From positions 24,469,152 through 24,533,151 of the forward strand of contig CM046864.1 of assembly GCA_025617745.1 (NCBI GenBank): 64,000 nt of DNA. Direction: 5' to 3'. Under the pieces are notes generated by a model. The model was not told where the DNA came from. It worked only from the letters and a program-made list of their open reading frames with translations, and did no database searches. Within the stretch, counting starts at the first letter, position 1. The number at the start of each line of letters is the position of its first letter. Shown piece after piece: positions 11,541 through 23,109 of this stretch. A program made the position numbers and the translations under genes. This DNA is from Heliocidaris erythrogramma. Its lineage: Eukaryota; Echinodermata; Echinoidea; Camarodonta; Echinometridae.

Positions 11541-11581
11541 TGTGTGTAGGGGGCATGTGTGTGTGTGTGAGGGTGCGTTTG

Positions 11582-11770
11582 TTTAGCATTATGTCCGAGG
11601 ACATTTTCAGACAGAGAACAAACAAAAAATCAGGACAACAATGGTCATCGGAAGGCGGACAATAGTCCTCGAACGTCGAACAATGAATTTATGCCTTATT
11701 CCGTCGACTGTCCGAGGACGAGTAACAATAGAGGAACAATAATTGTCCTCGGAAGTAAAGCCATGTAAAC
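11582..11770. repeat. GT-flanked dispersed repeat with TGTCCGAGGACA motifs, copy 1
   Basis: About 190 bp, closely similar to 44445-44630. Both copies start near 'tatgtccgaggacatttt', contain 'gtccgaggacgagtaacaat' and end near 'ttgtcctcggaagtaaag'. Both are embedded between (GT)n microsatellites. The octamer CCGAGGAC and its reverse complement recur in both orientations, so the single strand can fold in several ways. No coding potential. Confidence 0.75.
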
Positions 11771-12690
11771 GTGTTGGGGTTTGTGCGTGTGTGTGTGAGC
11801 GCGCCCACGTGTCGGAATGTGGGTCCAAGACTTGTAATGTAAACTTGCCCCCCTTGGAAAGTATATGAGTGTGTGTGCGTGTGTGTGTGTGTGTGAGTAT
11901 GGATGCATATGCGGTGCCTGTTCTGTAGTTTTAAGAGGTTATTGAATCTACATACTGTTGCTCTTACTCTTTATTGTTATTTCTTCAAAAATTAACAAAC
12001 AGAAAGAAAAAAAAGACTGTTGACCCCCTCCAGAAGTCATTTCGGAGTAGAGGATCAGGATGAAATCAGAGACATACGTAATGATGCTCAACTCCACACT
12101 GAGTACAATTGATGTAGCGCTAAGAAACATTTATTTAAAATGTGTTGCTAATGCTACAGGGGGTACTCACTATAAATTGTTGTCAATCTTTTTCACAAAC
12201 ATGCCTCGTGGACTACGCTGTTCTCATGGAATAAATATTTTAACTACAGATGTACGACTGAAAGACTGCAAGTCAACTTTATCATTGCTTTAAGGCTGCG
12301 TTTTTAATACCACTTTGTAAAACGTTACATTTGAATATTCAACTATTAAGTTATTAGCACATAGGAATGATATCTTAATGCATTTCCGTATGTTATTCTT
12401 CTGCCCATATGTTTATTTTGGCATTAGTATTATACTTTGTAAGATTTGTTAAAATGTGTATTCATAAATATTTATTGCTTTTTTTAATACGATATCTTAA
12501 GTCTCTGTCTTGTATTGCTTTTAAAAAAAAAATAGGGTTATTGTATATCGATGCGAAAATGTGTAACCATTAATAACCATCTGTAATGATTTCGTAAATT
12601 GATAATGACATCACTTTGGTTCTGGGCAGAGAAAGCGTAAACTTGTAAAAATTGTAAAATTTACCCAAACAATGAATAAAGATGGAATGA
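11771..12690. other. Anonymous DNA with GT microsatellites
   Basis: A (GT)n tract lies at about 11870-11894. The rest is AT-rich with no supportable exon. Confidence 0.45.
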
Positions 12691-12696
12691 CGTCAT

Positions 12697-13052
12697 AAAT
12701 AATAATAATACTTGTTTCTTATACAGCGCCTTACCAGTTACAATGTAACCGACCAAAGCGCTTACATCATTATTACCCCGGTCACTGGATTCAATTGCGA
12801 TTCTGAACATTACAGTGCACATTCTTCTCTGTTCCTTTGGGGAGCATTCCAGCCAGTCACCCGTTTCCAAGCGGGCACATGCTAATCCAACCACAATTAC
12901 GTTGGCATCCTATCAGGTACCCATTTAACACCTTGGTGGAGAGGAGATATGCAGATAAAATGCCTTGCTCAAGGACATAGCGCCATGCCGGGGTTCGAAC
13001 CCACGACCTTTGCATTTCAAGTCAAGTGATTATACCACTCGACTACGACACC
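12697..13052 (-). mobile_element. tRNA-derived SINE (tRNA-Ser-like head, LINE-type tail)
   Basis: Read on the minus strand from 13052, the head is tRNA-Ser-like: an A-box-like 'gtagtcgagtggt', an anticodon arm around 'acttgaaatgc' and a B box 'gggttcgaacccc'. The body 'gagcaaggcattttatctgc' follows. The 3' part reads 'gcgctttggtcggttacat' then 'ggcgctgtataagaaacaag' and ends in an (ATT)n tail at 12698-12710. That tail style is shared with CR1/L2 LINEs, which would mobilise such a SINE in trans. Full-length at about 355 bp. Target duplications are not clear. Confidence 0.85.
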
Positions 13053-13324
13053 TATAATGTCCGAGCTGCCGGTTTTACTCCATTATACAGTGCGAATCAA
13101 AAAAGGAACAATTTGAAAATATCCTCAAAACCATAATAATCTTCTGCAATAATGGGTGAGGTTCTGTTTCATCGAATGACGTACACTATGTATACTCACA
13201 ATATTTTGCTCTTGAGTAAGTACTCGCTACTTTTGTGAAGCTCGCAAGAATTGGTTTTGCGCAAAAATGCCTAGATCTTGAATTTGATCTAAGTGAGTAT
13301 CAAGCAGTAACTGCATGTTCTCGC

Positions 13325-13960
13325 TTAAAGGGCCCCTACAACCCAAACGCAACCCAAATGAATTTTATTGCTGTTGATGTGCAGGGATACATACATGTAC
13401 AATTAATATTTTGTTATTCAGACATCCAGATATGTTTCATAGATCTTTTTTTCCCCAACCTCCTTAACTCCACCCTAAAAAAAGGCTCTAGATCCCATCC
13501 CTGCAATGACATCATCTGTCAATCATCGGTCAGCTGCGCTAACATTCTACAATAGACAGTGGAATGTAACTTCCCCCAGCTTAACACATGCTCACAATAG
13601 AATTGCATGCTTTCAAACAATACCTCCTCAATACCATTTTTTTCCTGGTGATGCTACAGCATGTCTCCTATGTAGGCACTGTATGGTCTATTAGAACATA
13701 TGGTCATCTCTGGCAAAGCTACATACCACTGTCACTCCTTAGCTCACTCATGATTGACAGATGATGTCATTGCAGCAGTGAGATCTGGGGCATTTTTTTT
13801 TTGGGGGGGGGGGTGGGTGAAGCTTAGCATGTTTGAGAAAGTGATTTTAAACATATTTTTAAAAATTATGAAACAGATGTTTCAATAACAAAATATAAAT
13901 TGTATGCATCCCTGCACATCAACAGAAATCAACTGCATTTGGGTCGCAGGGTAATTTCAA
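13325..13960. mobile_element. Foldback MITE, about 630 bp
   Basis: Left arm 'acgcaacccaaatgaatttt' and 'gttgatgtgcagggatacat' are reversed at 13905-13945 ('atgcatccctgcacatcaac', 'gcatttgggtcgcaggg'). Inner arms also pair: 'gcaatgacatcatctgtcaa' near 13502 with 'ttgacagatgatgtcattgc' near 13754. The element is one long imperfect hairpin with a run of 10 G inside the right arm. No protein. Confidence 0.8.
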
Positions 13961-16324
13961 GTATCAATAATTGATTTGAACAGTCATTTAATCATTAACC
14001 CCATACCTAGAGTGCACACCCACAATGGTGTATCCAGAAATTGATAAACGGGAGGGGCGGGAGGCTCCCAAACAGGGTTTAAATGTCGACAGCTCTATTC
14101 GTTGTACAAACATCAGACCATAGCAAGTTGTACTGATTTTCTTCCTGGGCCTTCAAGAAGAAGCTACACCAGCTTCACCCAATGGCTGGATAACGCCATT
14201 GCACCCCCCCCCCCCCCCCAACTGAACTGTCTTTCCAGCACAAATCATCTGCATCAGTACCCATTTTTGTTGGGAAGACTGAATGCAATAACGGAAGAAG
14301 AACCCTTACGTTTACATATTTTCTTATTCAAATTTCTTATTCCTCTTAAAAGTTACAAGACCACATCTTGTATGACGAATACAAATTTAAAAGAGAAGCA
14401 AATTCATTCATTGAAATAATGTTTTAACATTTCTTAAATTAAACATGTACATGTAAAAGGTATCATCATGCAGTACACAGTGCATTCCACCTGGTTGGAA
14501 GAGATGGGGCAAAGAAAGGAACGAAATAAACTCTTCTTTTTCTCCCTCCCTTCTTGAAAAGGGAACATTTTTAGGTCCATCTCCCTGTAATGCATTGCAA
14601 TTTGCATCCTTTCGACATGCTCCAGTCAAAAGTGGAATTGTGTGCAGAAAGACATAGTATGCGATGTTTTGGGTAGGGCGTTTAAGTGTGTGTGTGTGGG
14701 GGGGGGGGGGTTGTGCGGATAGGTATAGGATTAATATAGGATTAAATGATTGTTCAAATCAATTATTAATACTTAGCAGAGAACATACAGTTACTGGCAC
14801 TGCTTAATAGGCACTTTGATCAAATTCAAGACTGAGACATTTTAGGGTCAAACCAATTTTTGCGAGTTTTACAAAATCAGCCAGTACTCACTCAAACGTA
14901 AAATATTGTTAGTATACTCATATTGTAATCCGATGGACAGACCCCTTTAATACCCATAATCATATAAGATAAATCATATCGATATTGTGAAATTATGATT
15001 TTGGATGATATTGTCAAAGTGTGTACTTTTTTATACGCACTTTATAGTATGAAATTCTTTAAAATCATAATGTTTCCTCTTACCTGTCCGGCTTTCCTCT
15101 TTTAAGAAAATGCTTTGATGGTTCCTGCTGTTATCGAAAGCAAGATATTCTGTGACCGGAGGCAACCCTTTACCAAAAAAAACACGAGATAGGCTTGAAA
15201 CATTTCTCCCCTGCAAAGAAACAGATGATTCTTCCCTGAAAGACATTTATTATTAGCCCATGAAGCTGTACAGCCGTCCTTGTCCTTGTTTGATGCAGCT
15301 TTTGTCAGAGGTAGATGGTGTATATTTGAAATCACAAAGTATATCATTCTAGGAACATGACGTGTGTTTAAAACATGAGGCCTAGATGATAGAATTCATG
15401 ATCAAATATGGGTTTAAGACGAGCCTTGCTTCTCAAAATGTTTTTCTTCCTCTTAGTCTTCTTCTTCTTCTTCTTATTATTATTATTATTTGTCTGACAT
15501 ATAGCGGGATGAATAAAGGCTATACAGCTTGATACAATACTTTATAAACACGTTGATCTTGCCTTGAATTGAAAATAAAATGGAACTAGAAATGGGCATA
15601 AAATAGTTTTTAAGATTGATAATATAGTTCTTGTTCTAGCTGCGTTGATTGAAACTGATAGATGTTATACTTCAAATATATTTTTATTTTCATGTAAATC
15701 ATATCCTTATAGTATTTCATAAGCAATTGAAAAAATATACATTTTCAATTCAATTCAATTCAAATTAAGAAAAGAAGAAAAATGCTGCCCGCGTTCCTAT
15801 GGTGTTCACATATCACCCCTCAAGTGCTCAAGTCGCCCATGTCATGAGGAAGAACTTCAAGATGCTTAGCGTTAGCGACCATCCCAAACTAGAGATATCT
15901 TCAGAGATATGCTTTTTTATGACATACAGGAAGCAGTGACCGCGAAGCGTTTTTGAAAGTGGGGGAGCGGGGGGGGGGGGGCTCATCTGATTTCACTTAT
16001 TTATGACAATTTTCGAGCCTTTTTTCCAAGATATGGTCGTCTTCTCCTGATGGAAGGGTGAATGACCAATGATCCTGTGTGGTCTGTTAACCATAAATCA
16101 CCAGTAAGCTTATTGACAAATAAAATGCCATTAGCAAGGAAGTGGTCAGCAACTGTTGTTAAACTTATACATTCCAACCAGAGGGTTACAAAAGAAAGTC
16201 ATTTCCTGTCTAATTTGTTTTGTACAACAGAAAGTATTTCTCTCTTCTTACTCTTGGGATGCAGTAACTAGCATTAGAAATGAGAAATGGAGAAGGATGG
16301 GATGAGTAAAATACTATACATTTA
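13961..16324. other. Gene-poor stretch with microsatellites
   Basis: Holds runs of C and G (about 14205, 14698, 15968), a (CTT)n(ATT)n tract at 15462-15491, 'caattcaattcaattcaa' at about 15745, and a 160-bp dispersed repeat at about 15230-15410. That repeat has a diverged copy at 42980-43150 sharing 'tttgaaatcacaaag' and 'gatagaatt.atgatcaaatatg'. No exon could be supported. Confidence 0.5.
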
Positions 16325-17831
16325 CACTGCCCTCCAAAAGTTTGGTTATACCTGTATTCAGAACTGATTTTTCACAATCACGTACATTTCATTTATTATC
16401 AGATATGTGGCACTGTAACAATTTGGTATCAAACTGAAGGTAGGACATCACATCAGCCTTCAAGTCGATACCAGTTTAACATATGAAAAAGCGTTTTGGG
16501 AGGTAGTCCTGCGATAAAAATGAAACCTACCCAGCAAAATATCATTCCTAGTGGAAAATTGGAGGTCATTGGTTTGTTCAGATGTGCAAGTATTTTTGCT
16601 CTTTTGGCATTCTACAAATTCTGACCCTTGTCTGTACTGATGGATATTACATCTTCATTGACTAATATACATTAATAAATCCTTTACTCATACAGAAAAC
16701 TAACATTTTCATCTAAGAAACACATCAATATTTGGGGATCACCAAAATGCTTTTTGTTTTCTTTTTTTCTCATGGGAAGTCATATTTTAATGTTTATTCT
16801 TTGCATTTGTGTTACTTCTTCAAGGAAAGTAATGCCTAAATAATAATAAATAATGCCCAACAGTTTGTCATGAGATGCGTATTGTCAAAGTTTCATGTAA
16901 TCATGTTTCGAATAATACAGACTTCTCGGCAGAGACGCCGCCACTGGTATAGCGACCACAGCACGGCACATACATTGTGGAAATAGTTGTGGAGGAAGTC
17001 ACTAGAAATGTCTTCTCCTGCCTTCTGAAGATTTTCCAACGGATGGGGCCCACTTGTTGCCATTTTCCTCGGACCTTCCTGTCCAGCTCTTCCCATAGAT
17101 CCGGGGACTGGGGGACCAATCCATGATTTTCAGGGACCCTTTCTCTTTTTTTTTTCTTCAGAAAGACATTTCCAGTGACTCCACAACTTGACCAGCCGAA
17201 TGCCCAGGATGTGCAGTGCTGTGGCAGCTGCCAGGGTCAGGTTCTTAGATGAGAAGTCTCTATGATCCGACACATGGTCAGATAAAACTTTGAAAAATGA
17301 ATCAAATTAATGCGCACTTTATGAATATACCATTATTCATTTAGTCATTATTTTGCTTGTAAGGGTATACACAAATACAAAGAATATGACTTCCCATTAA
17401 GAAAAAAGGAAACCAAAAAGTAGTGTGGTGTTCCCCAAATGTTGATGTGTTTCTTAAATGAAAATACTGCATCAGTATAGGAATGCTTATATCATTGAAC
17501 AATTTTGTTTATATAATCATCAGGACAAACGAGTGTCAGATTTTGTAGAATGCCAAAAGGGCAAAAATGCTGGCACAACTGACCAAAACCAGTGACCTTC
17601 TAATTGCGCTGGAAATGATATTTGGGGGGGGGGGGGTAGGTTGCCTTTTTAATACATGACTGCTCCCTGAAACGCTTTACATATGTTAAACTGGTGTCAA
17701 CGTGAAGGGTGATACTCTTCAGTTTGATACCAAATTGCTGCAGTGCAACATACCTGATGATAAATGAACTGTGGGTGATTGTGAGAAATCAGTTCTTACT
17801 ACAGGTGTATCCAAACTTTTGGAGGGCAGTG
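16325..17831 (-). mobile_element. Tc1-like DNA transposon with roughly 500-bp inverted repeats
   Basis: The ends 'cactgccctccaaaagtttg' (16325) and 'caaacttttggagggcagtg' (to 17831) are inverted, with TA before the left end; the right flank has become (TG)n. The inverted similarity continues far inward: 'atcaaactgaaggta' near 16430 against 'cttcagtttgatacc' near 17720, 'cttttggcattctacaaatt' near 16602 against 'tttgtagaatgccaaaaggg' near 17540, and 'catgggaagtcatattttaa' near 16770 against 'gaatatgacttcccatt' near 17380. The arms are thus about 500 bp each around a center of about 450 bp carrying a transposase remnant. Typical Tc1 inverted repeats are much shorter. Confidence 0.9.
16880..17165 (-). 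pseudogene. Tc1-family transposase C-terminal remnant
   Basis: On the minus strand the fragments 'SPDLWEELDRKVRGKWQQ' and then 'MGRAGQEGPRKMATSG' in another frame resemble the end of Tc1 transposases, where the motif SQSPDLNPIENLWxELD contains the last catalytic carboxylate region. The stretch 'LNPIEN' is lost, frames shift at least once, and the helix-turn-helix N-terminus and the first two acidic residues are absent. It could not catalyse transposition. It lies in the center between the long inverted repeats. Confidence 0.75.
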
Positions 17832-17849
17832 TGTGTGTGTGTGTGTATT

Positions 17850-19990
17850 AGAAATGGAAATTAGAAATGGAAATTAAGGATTTAGAAAATCAGATGTTAG
17901 AAACACCTACGAAGATGATAAGTGATAAGATGAGAAAAATAAGGAATTAGAAAAATTATTCGACTTTGTACGACAGGGGGTTAAGGTGCGGTCTCGAGCA
18001 CCATGGTCTGAAGAAAGGGAGAAAAATGTAGAGTATTTTGAGCAGCTGTTAAAAACTAACAAAAAGAGAAGCGTAATTTGTGAAATTTATGACGAAGATA
18101 GGAATATTATAAAGGATAAAAATGAAATTTCAAAAATCATAAAGAATTTTTATGAAAATTTATATGCTTTGAAAGAAAACGACATGGATATAAGTAACAG
18201 TGTATTTTTTAGAGATGTACAAAAATTAAGTGAAAACAGTACTTAACTTTTTTGTGAAGGTAAAATGACAAACGCAGAATGCTATTATGTCTTGAAAGAA
18301 CTAAAGTGGAACAAATTACCTGGAAATGATGGTTTCACGGTAGAATTTTATTGTACATTCTGGCCGGCTTTGGGTGGTATGTTGATGGGTGCTTTGAATG
18401 AAGCTTATGAAAGGGGGTAATTATCTAGTTCACAAAAAGCAAGGGGGTAATAACACTTATCGAAAAAGAAGGCAAAGACAATCTCCAGATAAAGAATTAC
18501 AGACCAATAGCACTTTTTAATGTAGATTATAAGATTTTATCTAAAGTGTTAGCCAAAAGGATAAAAGAAGTTCTTGGAGAAATAATACAGTTTGATCAAG
18601 TAGGATATATAAAAAATAGAAATATAGGGGAGGCAGTACGCCTGATAGATGATATGTTCTTTTATTCTTTAGATCATACCATAGGGTTTTTAGCTGCAGT
18701 TGATTTTGAGAAAGCATTTGATTCAATTTATTTTCAATTTATATTGCGTGTCTTAAAAGTTTTTGGTTTTGGTGATATTTTCAGCTCATGGATAAAGATT
18801 CTGTACAATGATATAAGTAGTTGTGTGATGAACGGTGGTCACTCAACTGGTTATTTTGATATAAAAAGTAAGGCAAGGGGATCCACTTTCGCCATATTTA
18901 TTTGTACTGGCTATAGAAATACTGACATTGTATATTCGAAATGATGACAATATTAGAGGGATTAAATTAGGTCAGAGTGAAATTAAACAAATATTATATG
19001 CAGATGATATAACCCTTTCTTTTACAAGACAAGGAATCCATTCAAAGGGTACAACAAATTTTTGAAGCTTTTGAAAAAATTAGTGGTTTAAAGGTTAATA
19101 AGGAAAAAAAACAATTTTGTGTGGTTGGGTGAAGAAATTGAAATATCTGGAGTTCAGTTGTTTGGGTAATTTGCAGTAAACATATAGAGAATTTCAATAC
19201 AAGTCATTGCATGGTGCTTTATATACTAAAGAACACCTCTATAGATTTGGATTTGTCCCTGATAAATTATGCTCATTTTTGTAAAAAGGAGGAGGAGACG
19301 TATCTACACTTATTTTTGTTTTGTGCAACGAACTTGGCAAGAAATCATAAGTACTCTGGATTTGAGGGAAATAGACATCAGCAATTGGAATTTAATATTT
19401 GTAGGGATCGAAGGAAACTCTCATAGAATCAAAATGTGTAATTCTATTATTTTTATAATGAAATATATAATATATTTTTCTAGATCAGAAGGAGTGCTTC
19501 TTTCAATGAACAAAATTTTAAAGATGATTTTAGATTATAAAGATCGAGTAAAGGAATCAGCAATAAAAAATGGTAAATAGGGTTACATTTACTGAAATGG
19601 GAACAAGTAAATATTTAAAGAATTTTGTTGTAGTACTTCATTTAATACCTTTCCGAATATCCTTTGTGCTGGTCATGCATAAGGATTAATTTTTTATTTT
19701 TTATTTTCTATTTTTTTATTTATTTATTTATTTTTTGGCTACCCATGACAGCATCAGTTTTCCAACTTTTTAATTTGAGTAAGTGAGAAATGGGAATGTG
19801 AGCAGGTACACCGGAATGGGGGGGGGGGGGGGGGGGGGAGTGGTGGGGAGGGGGTGCTTTGTTATATATGAAACTTTCTTTTTCATTTGTATTATTAATA
19901 CTATGAAAGTTGTGTTAATAACATATATAATTGTACATTCTTTATTTTGAAAAAGAGAGAAAATAAAAGATCAACAAAATATGTATATAT
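17850..19990 (+). pseudogene. L1/Tx1-like LINE ORF2 remnant, 5' truncated
   Basis: Across frames the order of an L1-type ORF2 is visible: a linker with 'RSRAPWSEEREKN', 'ELKWNKLPGNDGFTVEFY' at about 18300 (the classic L1 block 'K.PG.DG'), 'NYRPIALFNVDYKILSKVLA' at about 18496, 'AVDFEKAFDS' at about 18697 (catalytic Asp), 'ILYADDITLSF' at about 18992 (YADD box) and a zinc-knuckle-like C-terminus 'PDKLCSFCKKEEETYLHLF' at about 19256. Several frameshifts and stops break it, a segment is missing near 19170, and the endonuclease domain is absent. An A-rich 3' end followed by (AT)n at 19982-20006 closes it. It begins right after the Tc1 element and its GT tract. Confidence 0.88.
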
Positions 19991-20020
19991 ATATATATAT
20001 ATATATCACTAGATCATCAT

Positions 20021-20081
20021 TAGGGAGACAGTTTTTTTTTTTGTCTCGTTCTTTAATTGTCCATGGTGTCTCCCTAATACA
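20021..20081. repeat. Short inverted repeat
   Basis: 'attagggagacag' (about 20020) and 'gtgtctccctaat' (about 20067) are inverted around a T-rich loop; a third 'gtgtctcactaat' follows near 20120. Probably a MITE relic. Confidence 0.5.
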
Positions 20082-20559
20082 CCAGTCCCTATTATGACGG
20101 AATAAACCTCATTTTGTGTGTCTCACTAATACAAGATCCAGGGGAATATATTTATATATTCAAGAAGTGATTATGCAGACACGCCTTCATGTTACTTGTA
20201 ATTGTTCTCGAAAGTGAAATTGCCAACGATACACACTGACGTAGAGATCAGTTGTTTCTTGAAAAGCGCTTTAAAAGAAACCGTTATTATTAGTAGTAGT
20301 ATTATTTGTATTATTATTATTATCATTATACGATAAGCCCCAGTTTTATGGAACATGATGAGTCTGTGGAAGAACATTGAGACAGCGCGCGCGCGTACGC
20401 ACCCTTGCCATGACCTGGGATCGTGCAGATTGTGACTAGCTTTCAACCGAACGTACTGTCAAAGACTTTAAATAGTATCAAGACAGATTACTCTGACCAA
20501 CTTCCGTAGTACATTCTGGAGGCATACTTTGCTGTGTTAAAAACAGACTCGGAAAAACA

Positions 20560-21180
20560 CGTTCTCCATAGGTATAACACGTGAAAAGATGTCTCAGTTT
20601 TTCTTGATATTTCATATCTTACTCTATCTTTTTCACGTCTGATTTTTGCACAAGAAAAAGGATGGATAGTTAAAAAAAACATTTCTTGAACCTTTTTTGT
20701 CAATAAATGCCGATATGAATCCCTTGGATCATGCCTGCTTTTTGACAGAGTCATCTGCCATAGGGTTAACACGTGAAAACATGGATTTTAAAAATGATTA
20801 TAGTTCCTCTAGTATTACCTTGAATTTAGTGCAAATGTGGCTTACATGTAATTTGGGACTCTGAAAAGGCTTAATGAAGGCTCAAAAGGTGCAAGGGACC
20901 CCGCATAAATCCCCGGGAATATGCATGCTTTTGGCCTTCCATCTCCCATAGGTTAACACGCAAAAACGGGAATTTTTGAATGATTATAATTTCCGCAGAA
21001 TTAAATCAAAATTTTGAAAAATGTGCCTTGAATAAAATTTAAAGCTCTGAAAATGTATAATTAAGACTCAACTAGTTGAATAGACCCCGCATAAATCCCC
21101 GGGAATATGCATGCTTTTTACCCCAAAAAAGTCTCTCCTGCCATAGGTTTACACGCGAAAACAAGGAATTTTAGGATGAT
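20560..21180. repeat. Diverged satellite, period about 190 bp
   Basis: The motif 'ccataggtttaacacgtgaa' and variants recur near 20565, 20758, 20950 and 21143. Each is followed by 'atgattataattcc'-like sequence and, before the next unit, 'ccgggaatatgcatgctttt'. Four units of about 190 bp are present with increasing divergence to the left. Confidence 0.75.
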
Positions 21181-21433
21181 TATAATTCCCATAATTTTTA
21201 TTTGAAAATATAAAAAACGTGATTTACATAAAATCTGCGGAAATTATAATCATTCAAAAATTCCCGTTTTTGAGTGTTAACCTATGGGAGATGGAAGGCC
21301 AAAAGCATGCATATTCCCGGGGAGTTATGCGGGGACCCTTGCACCTTTTGAGCCTTCATTAAGCCTTTTCAGAGTCTCAAATTACATGTAAGCCACATTT
21401 GCACTCAATTCAAGGTAATACTAGAGGAACTAT
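20795..21433. repeat. 200-bp inverted repeat around the satellite
   Basis: The left arm 20795-20998 ('tatagttcctctagtatt' through 'gattataatttccgcag') is the near-perfect reverse complement of 21236-21433 ('ctgcggaaattataatcatt' through 'actagaggaactata'). The arms are separated by about 240 bp of satellite sequence. The right arm belongs to the 2-kb duplicated unit, so a further right-arm copy exists at about 23230-23427 with no second left arm. Confidence 0.85.
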
Positions 21434-23109
21434 ACTCATTACTGAGTCACGTCTTTCGGATGGTGACGTTAAAGGTCGGTCCCAGACGTAAATAATCATA
21501 TCTGATTGATACACGTCTGTAAAAACCCAATTACATACACACACACACAAAATGAAAATGGACAAAATGATTTTGCTAATTCTATTTTGTAACAGAATGA
21601 TTTTGTTATACGAAATGAAAATGGACAAAATCATTTTGTCCTATCCATTTTGTAACAGAATGATTTTGTTATACGAAATGAAATACGACAAAATCATTTT
21701 GTCCTTTCAATTTTGTAACAGAATGATTCTGTTACAAAATGAAAATGAACAAAATCATTTTGTCCTGTCCATTTTGTAACAGCTATAATTTGGTTACAGA
21801 ATGAAATGGACAAAATTATTTTGTCCTGTCAATTTTATAACAGAATGATTCTGTTACAAAATAGAATTAACAAAATCATTTTGTCCTCTCCATTTTGTAA
21901 CAGAATGGTTTTGTTATACAAAATGAAAATGGAAAAAATCATTTTGTCCTATCCATTTTGTAACAGAATGATTTTGTTATACGAAATGAAATACGACAAA
22001 ATCATTTTGTCCTATCCATTTTGTAACAGAATGATTTTGTCATACGAAATGAAATACGACAAAATCATTTTGTCCTTTCAATTTTGTAACAGAATGAGTC
22101 TGTTACAAAATGAAAATGAACAAAATCATTTTGTCCTGTCCATTTTGTAACAGAATGATTTTGTTACAAAATAGAATGGACAAAATTATTTTGTCCTGTC
22201 AATTTTGTAACAGAATGATTTCGTTACAGAATAAAATGGGAGTGTAAAATATTTTGTCACAAAATAAATTTTTGTTACAGAATGAAAATGGTCAGAATCA
22301 TTTTGTTACAGAATAACCTTTCCAAATTCATTTTGTAACAAAATGAACCGTTGTTCAATAATTTTGTAACAGAAGACAGTTTTGAGTGAATTTTGTCACG
22401 AAATGAGGCAATTTTGTAACGGAATAGGCACTTTACACTTGGCGCCCCATACCAAGTAAGCTGTCATTTAATACAATACCTTGGAAGAGATGTTTTTATG
22501 TTCAAAATGGTATTTCAGAACCGTACGGGCCGGCCCGGCCGCCCTGGCGCCGATGAAGACGTACCATATACCAGCAGCTCGCAGAGATGCAAAAAAAGGT
22601 GTCTCACTACGGTACGTACGTCTAAAGTTACTACTTATCCTGCTTAGTCAGAGATCAGTTCGGAAAGTCCGTACTATATCGAGTCGAGGGAGGACTGGGT
22701 GGGACTGGGGGCCAGTGTTTCTACTTTTCAAAATGAAATAATCCTGGCTGAATGAGCTATCAAAACTAGCAGGAATTTCAGGAATTTGATCCTTTTTCAT
22801 CAATTTTTCAAGATATTTCATAACCCACCCCCCTTTTTTAATTTCTCAGGTGTCGAAGAGAGAGAGAGAGAAAAAAAGAAAGAAAAACACCCCCTTTTTT
22901 AATAATCTCCGGGAGAAAGATTAAAAAACACCCCCTTTTTTTACAATTCACGGGCCGGATTGTGTCGCCCAAAAATACCCCTTTACCGGAGATTTTTGGG
23001 AACACGCATGCGGTCCCTTCGACCTCGGCAATTTTTTTTCTTCTCGCCAGCCCTCCGAAAGTCGCTCAGTCGAGGGGTGTAGGGTATCAGATATTATTAG
23101 TCCAGTTTT
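21115..23109 (+). repeat. 2-kb tandem duplication, unit 1
   Basis: Starting at 'ttttaccccaaaaaagtctc' the sequence is repeated nearly base for base from about 23110. The first offset is 1994 bp, rising to 2000 bp after a longer (CA)n in unit 2. Differences are rare substitutions and small indels, so the duplication is recent or homogenised. The unit includes the right inverted-repeat arm, a (CA)n tract, the palindromic minisatellite, a GC-rich stretch near 22525 and a poly-C/poly-T tail. The junction lies in a T run. Confidence 0.92.
21551..22431. repeat. Palindrome-rich minisatellite (TTTTGTAACAGAATG), array 1
   Basis: Units of about 65-70 bp alternate 'gacaaaatcattttgtcc' with 'attttgtaacagaatgattt'. 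Both halves are themselves near-palindromic (ACAAAATcATTTTGT; TTTTGTAACAgaatGATTTTGTTA), so either strand can form a chain of hairpins. Open frames encoding a repeated DKIILS..FCNRMILL pattern exist because the unit length keeps frame. There is no other sign that it is coding. Confidence 0.85.

Noticed and set aside
13235..13555. 106-residue open frame
   Set aside because: Mostly inside the left arm of a foldback MITE.
21552..22150. Repetitive DKIILS/FCNRMILL peptides
   Set aside because: Both strands and both duplicates stay open because the palindromic unit keeps frame; no start context, splice sites or domain.
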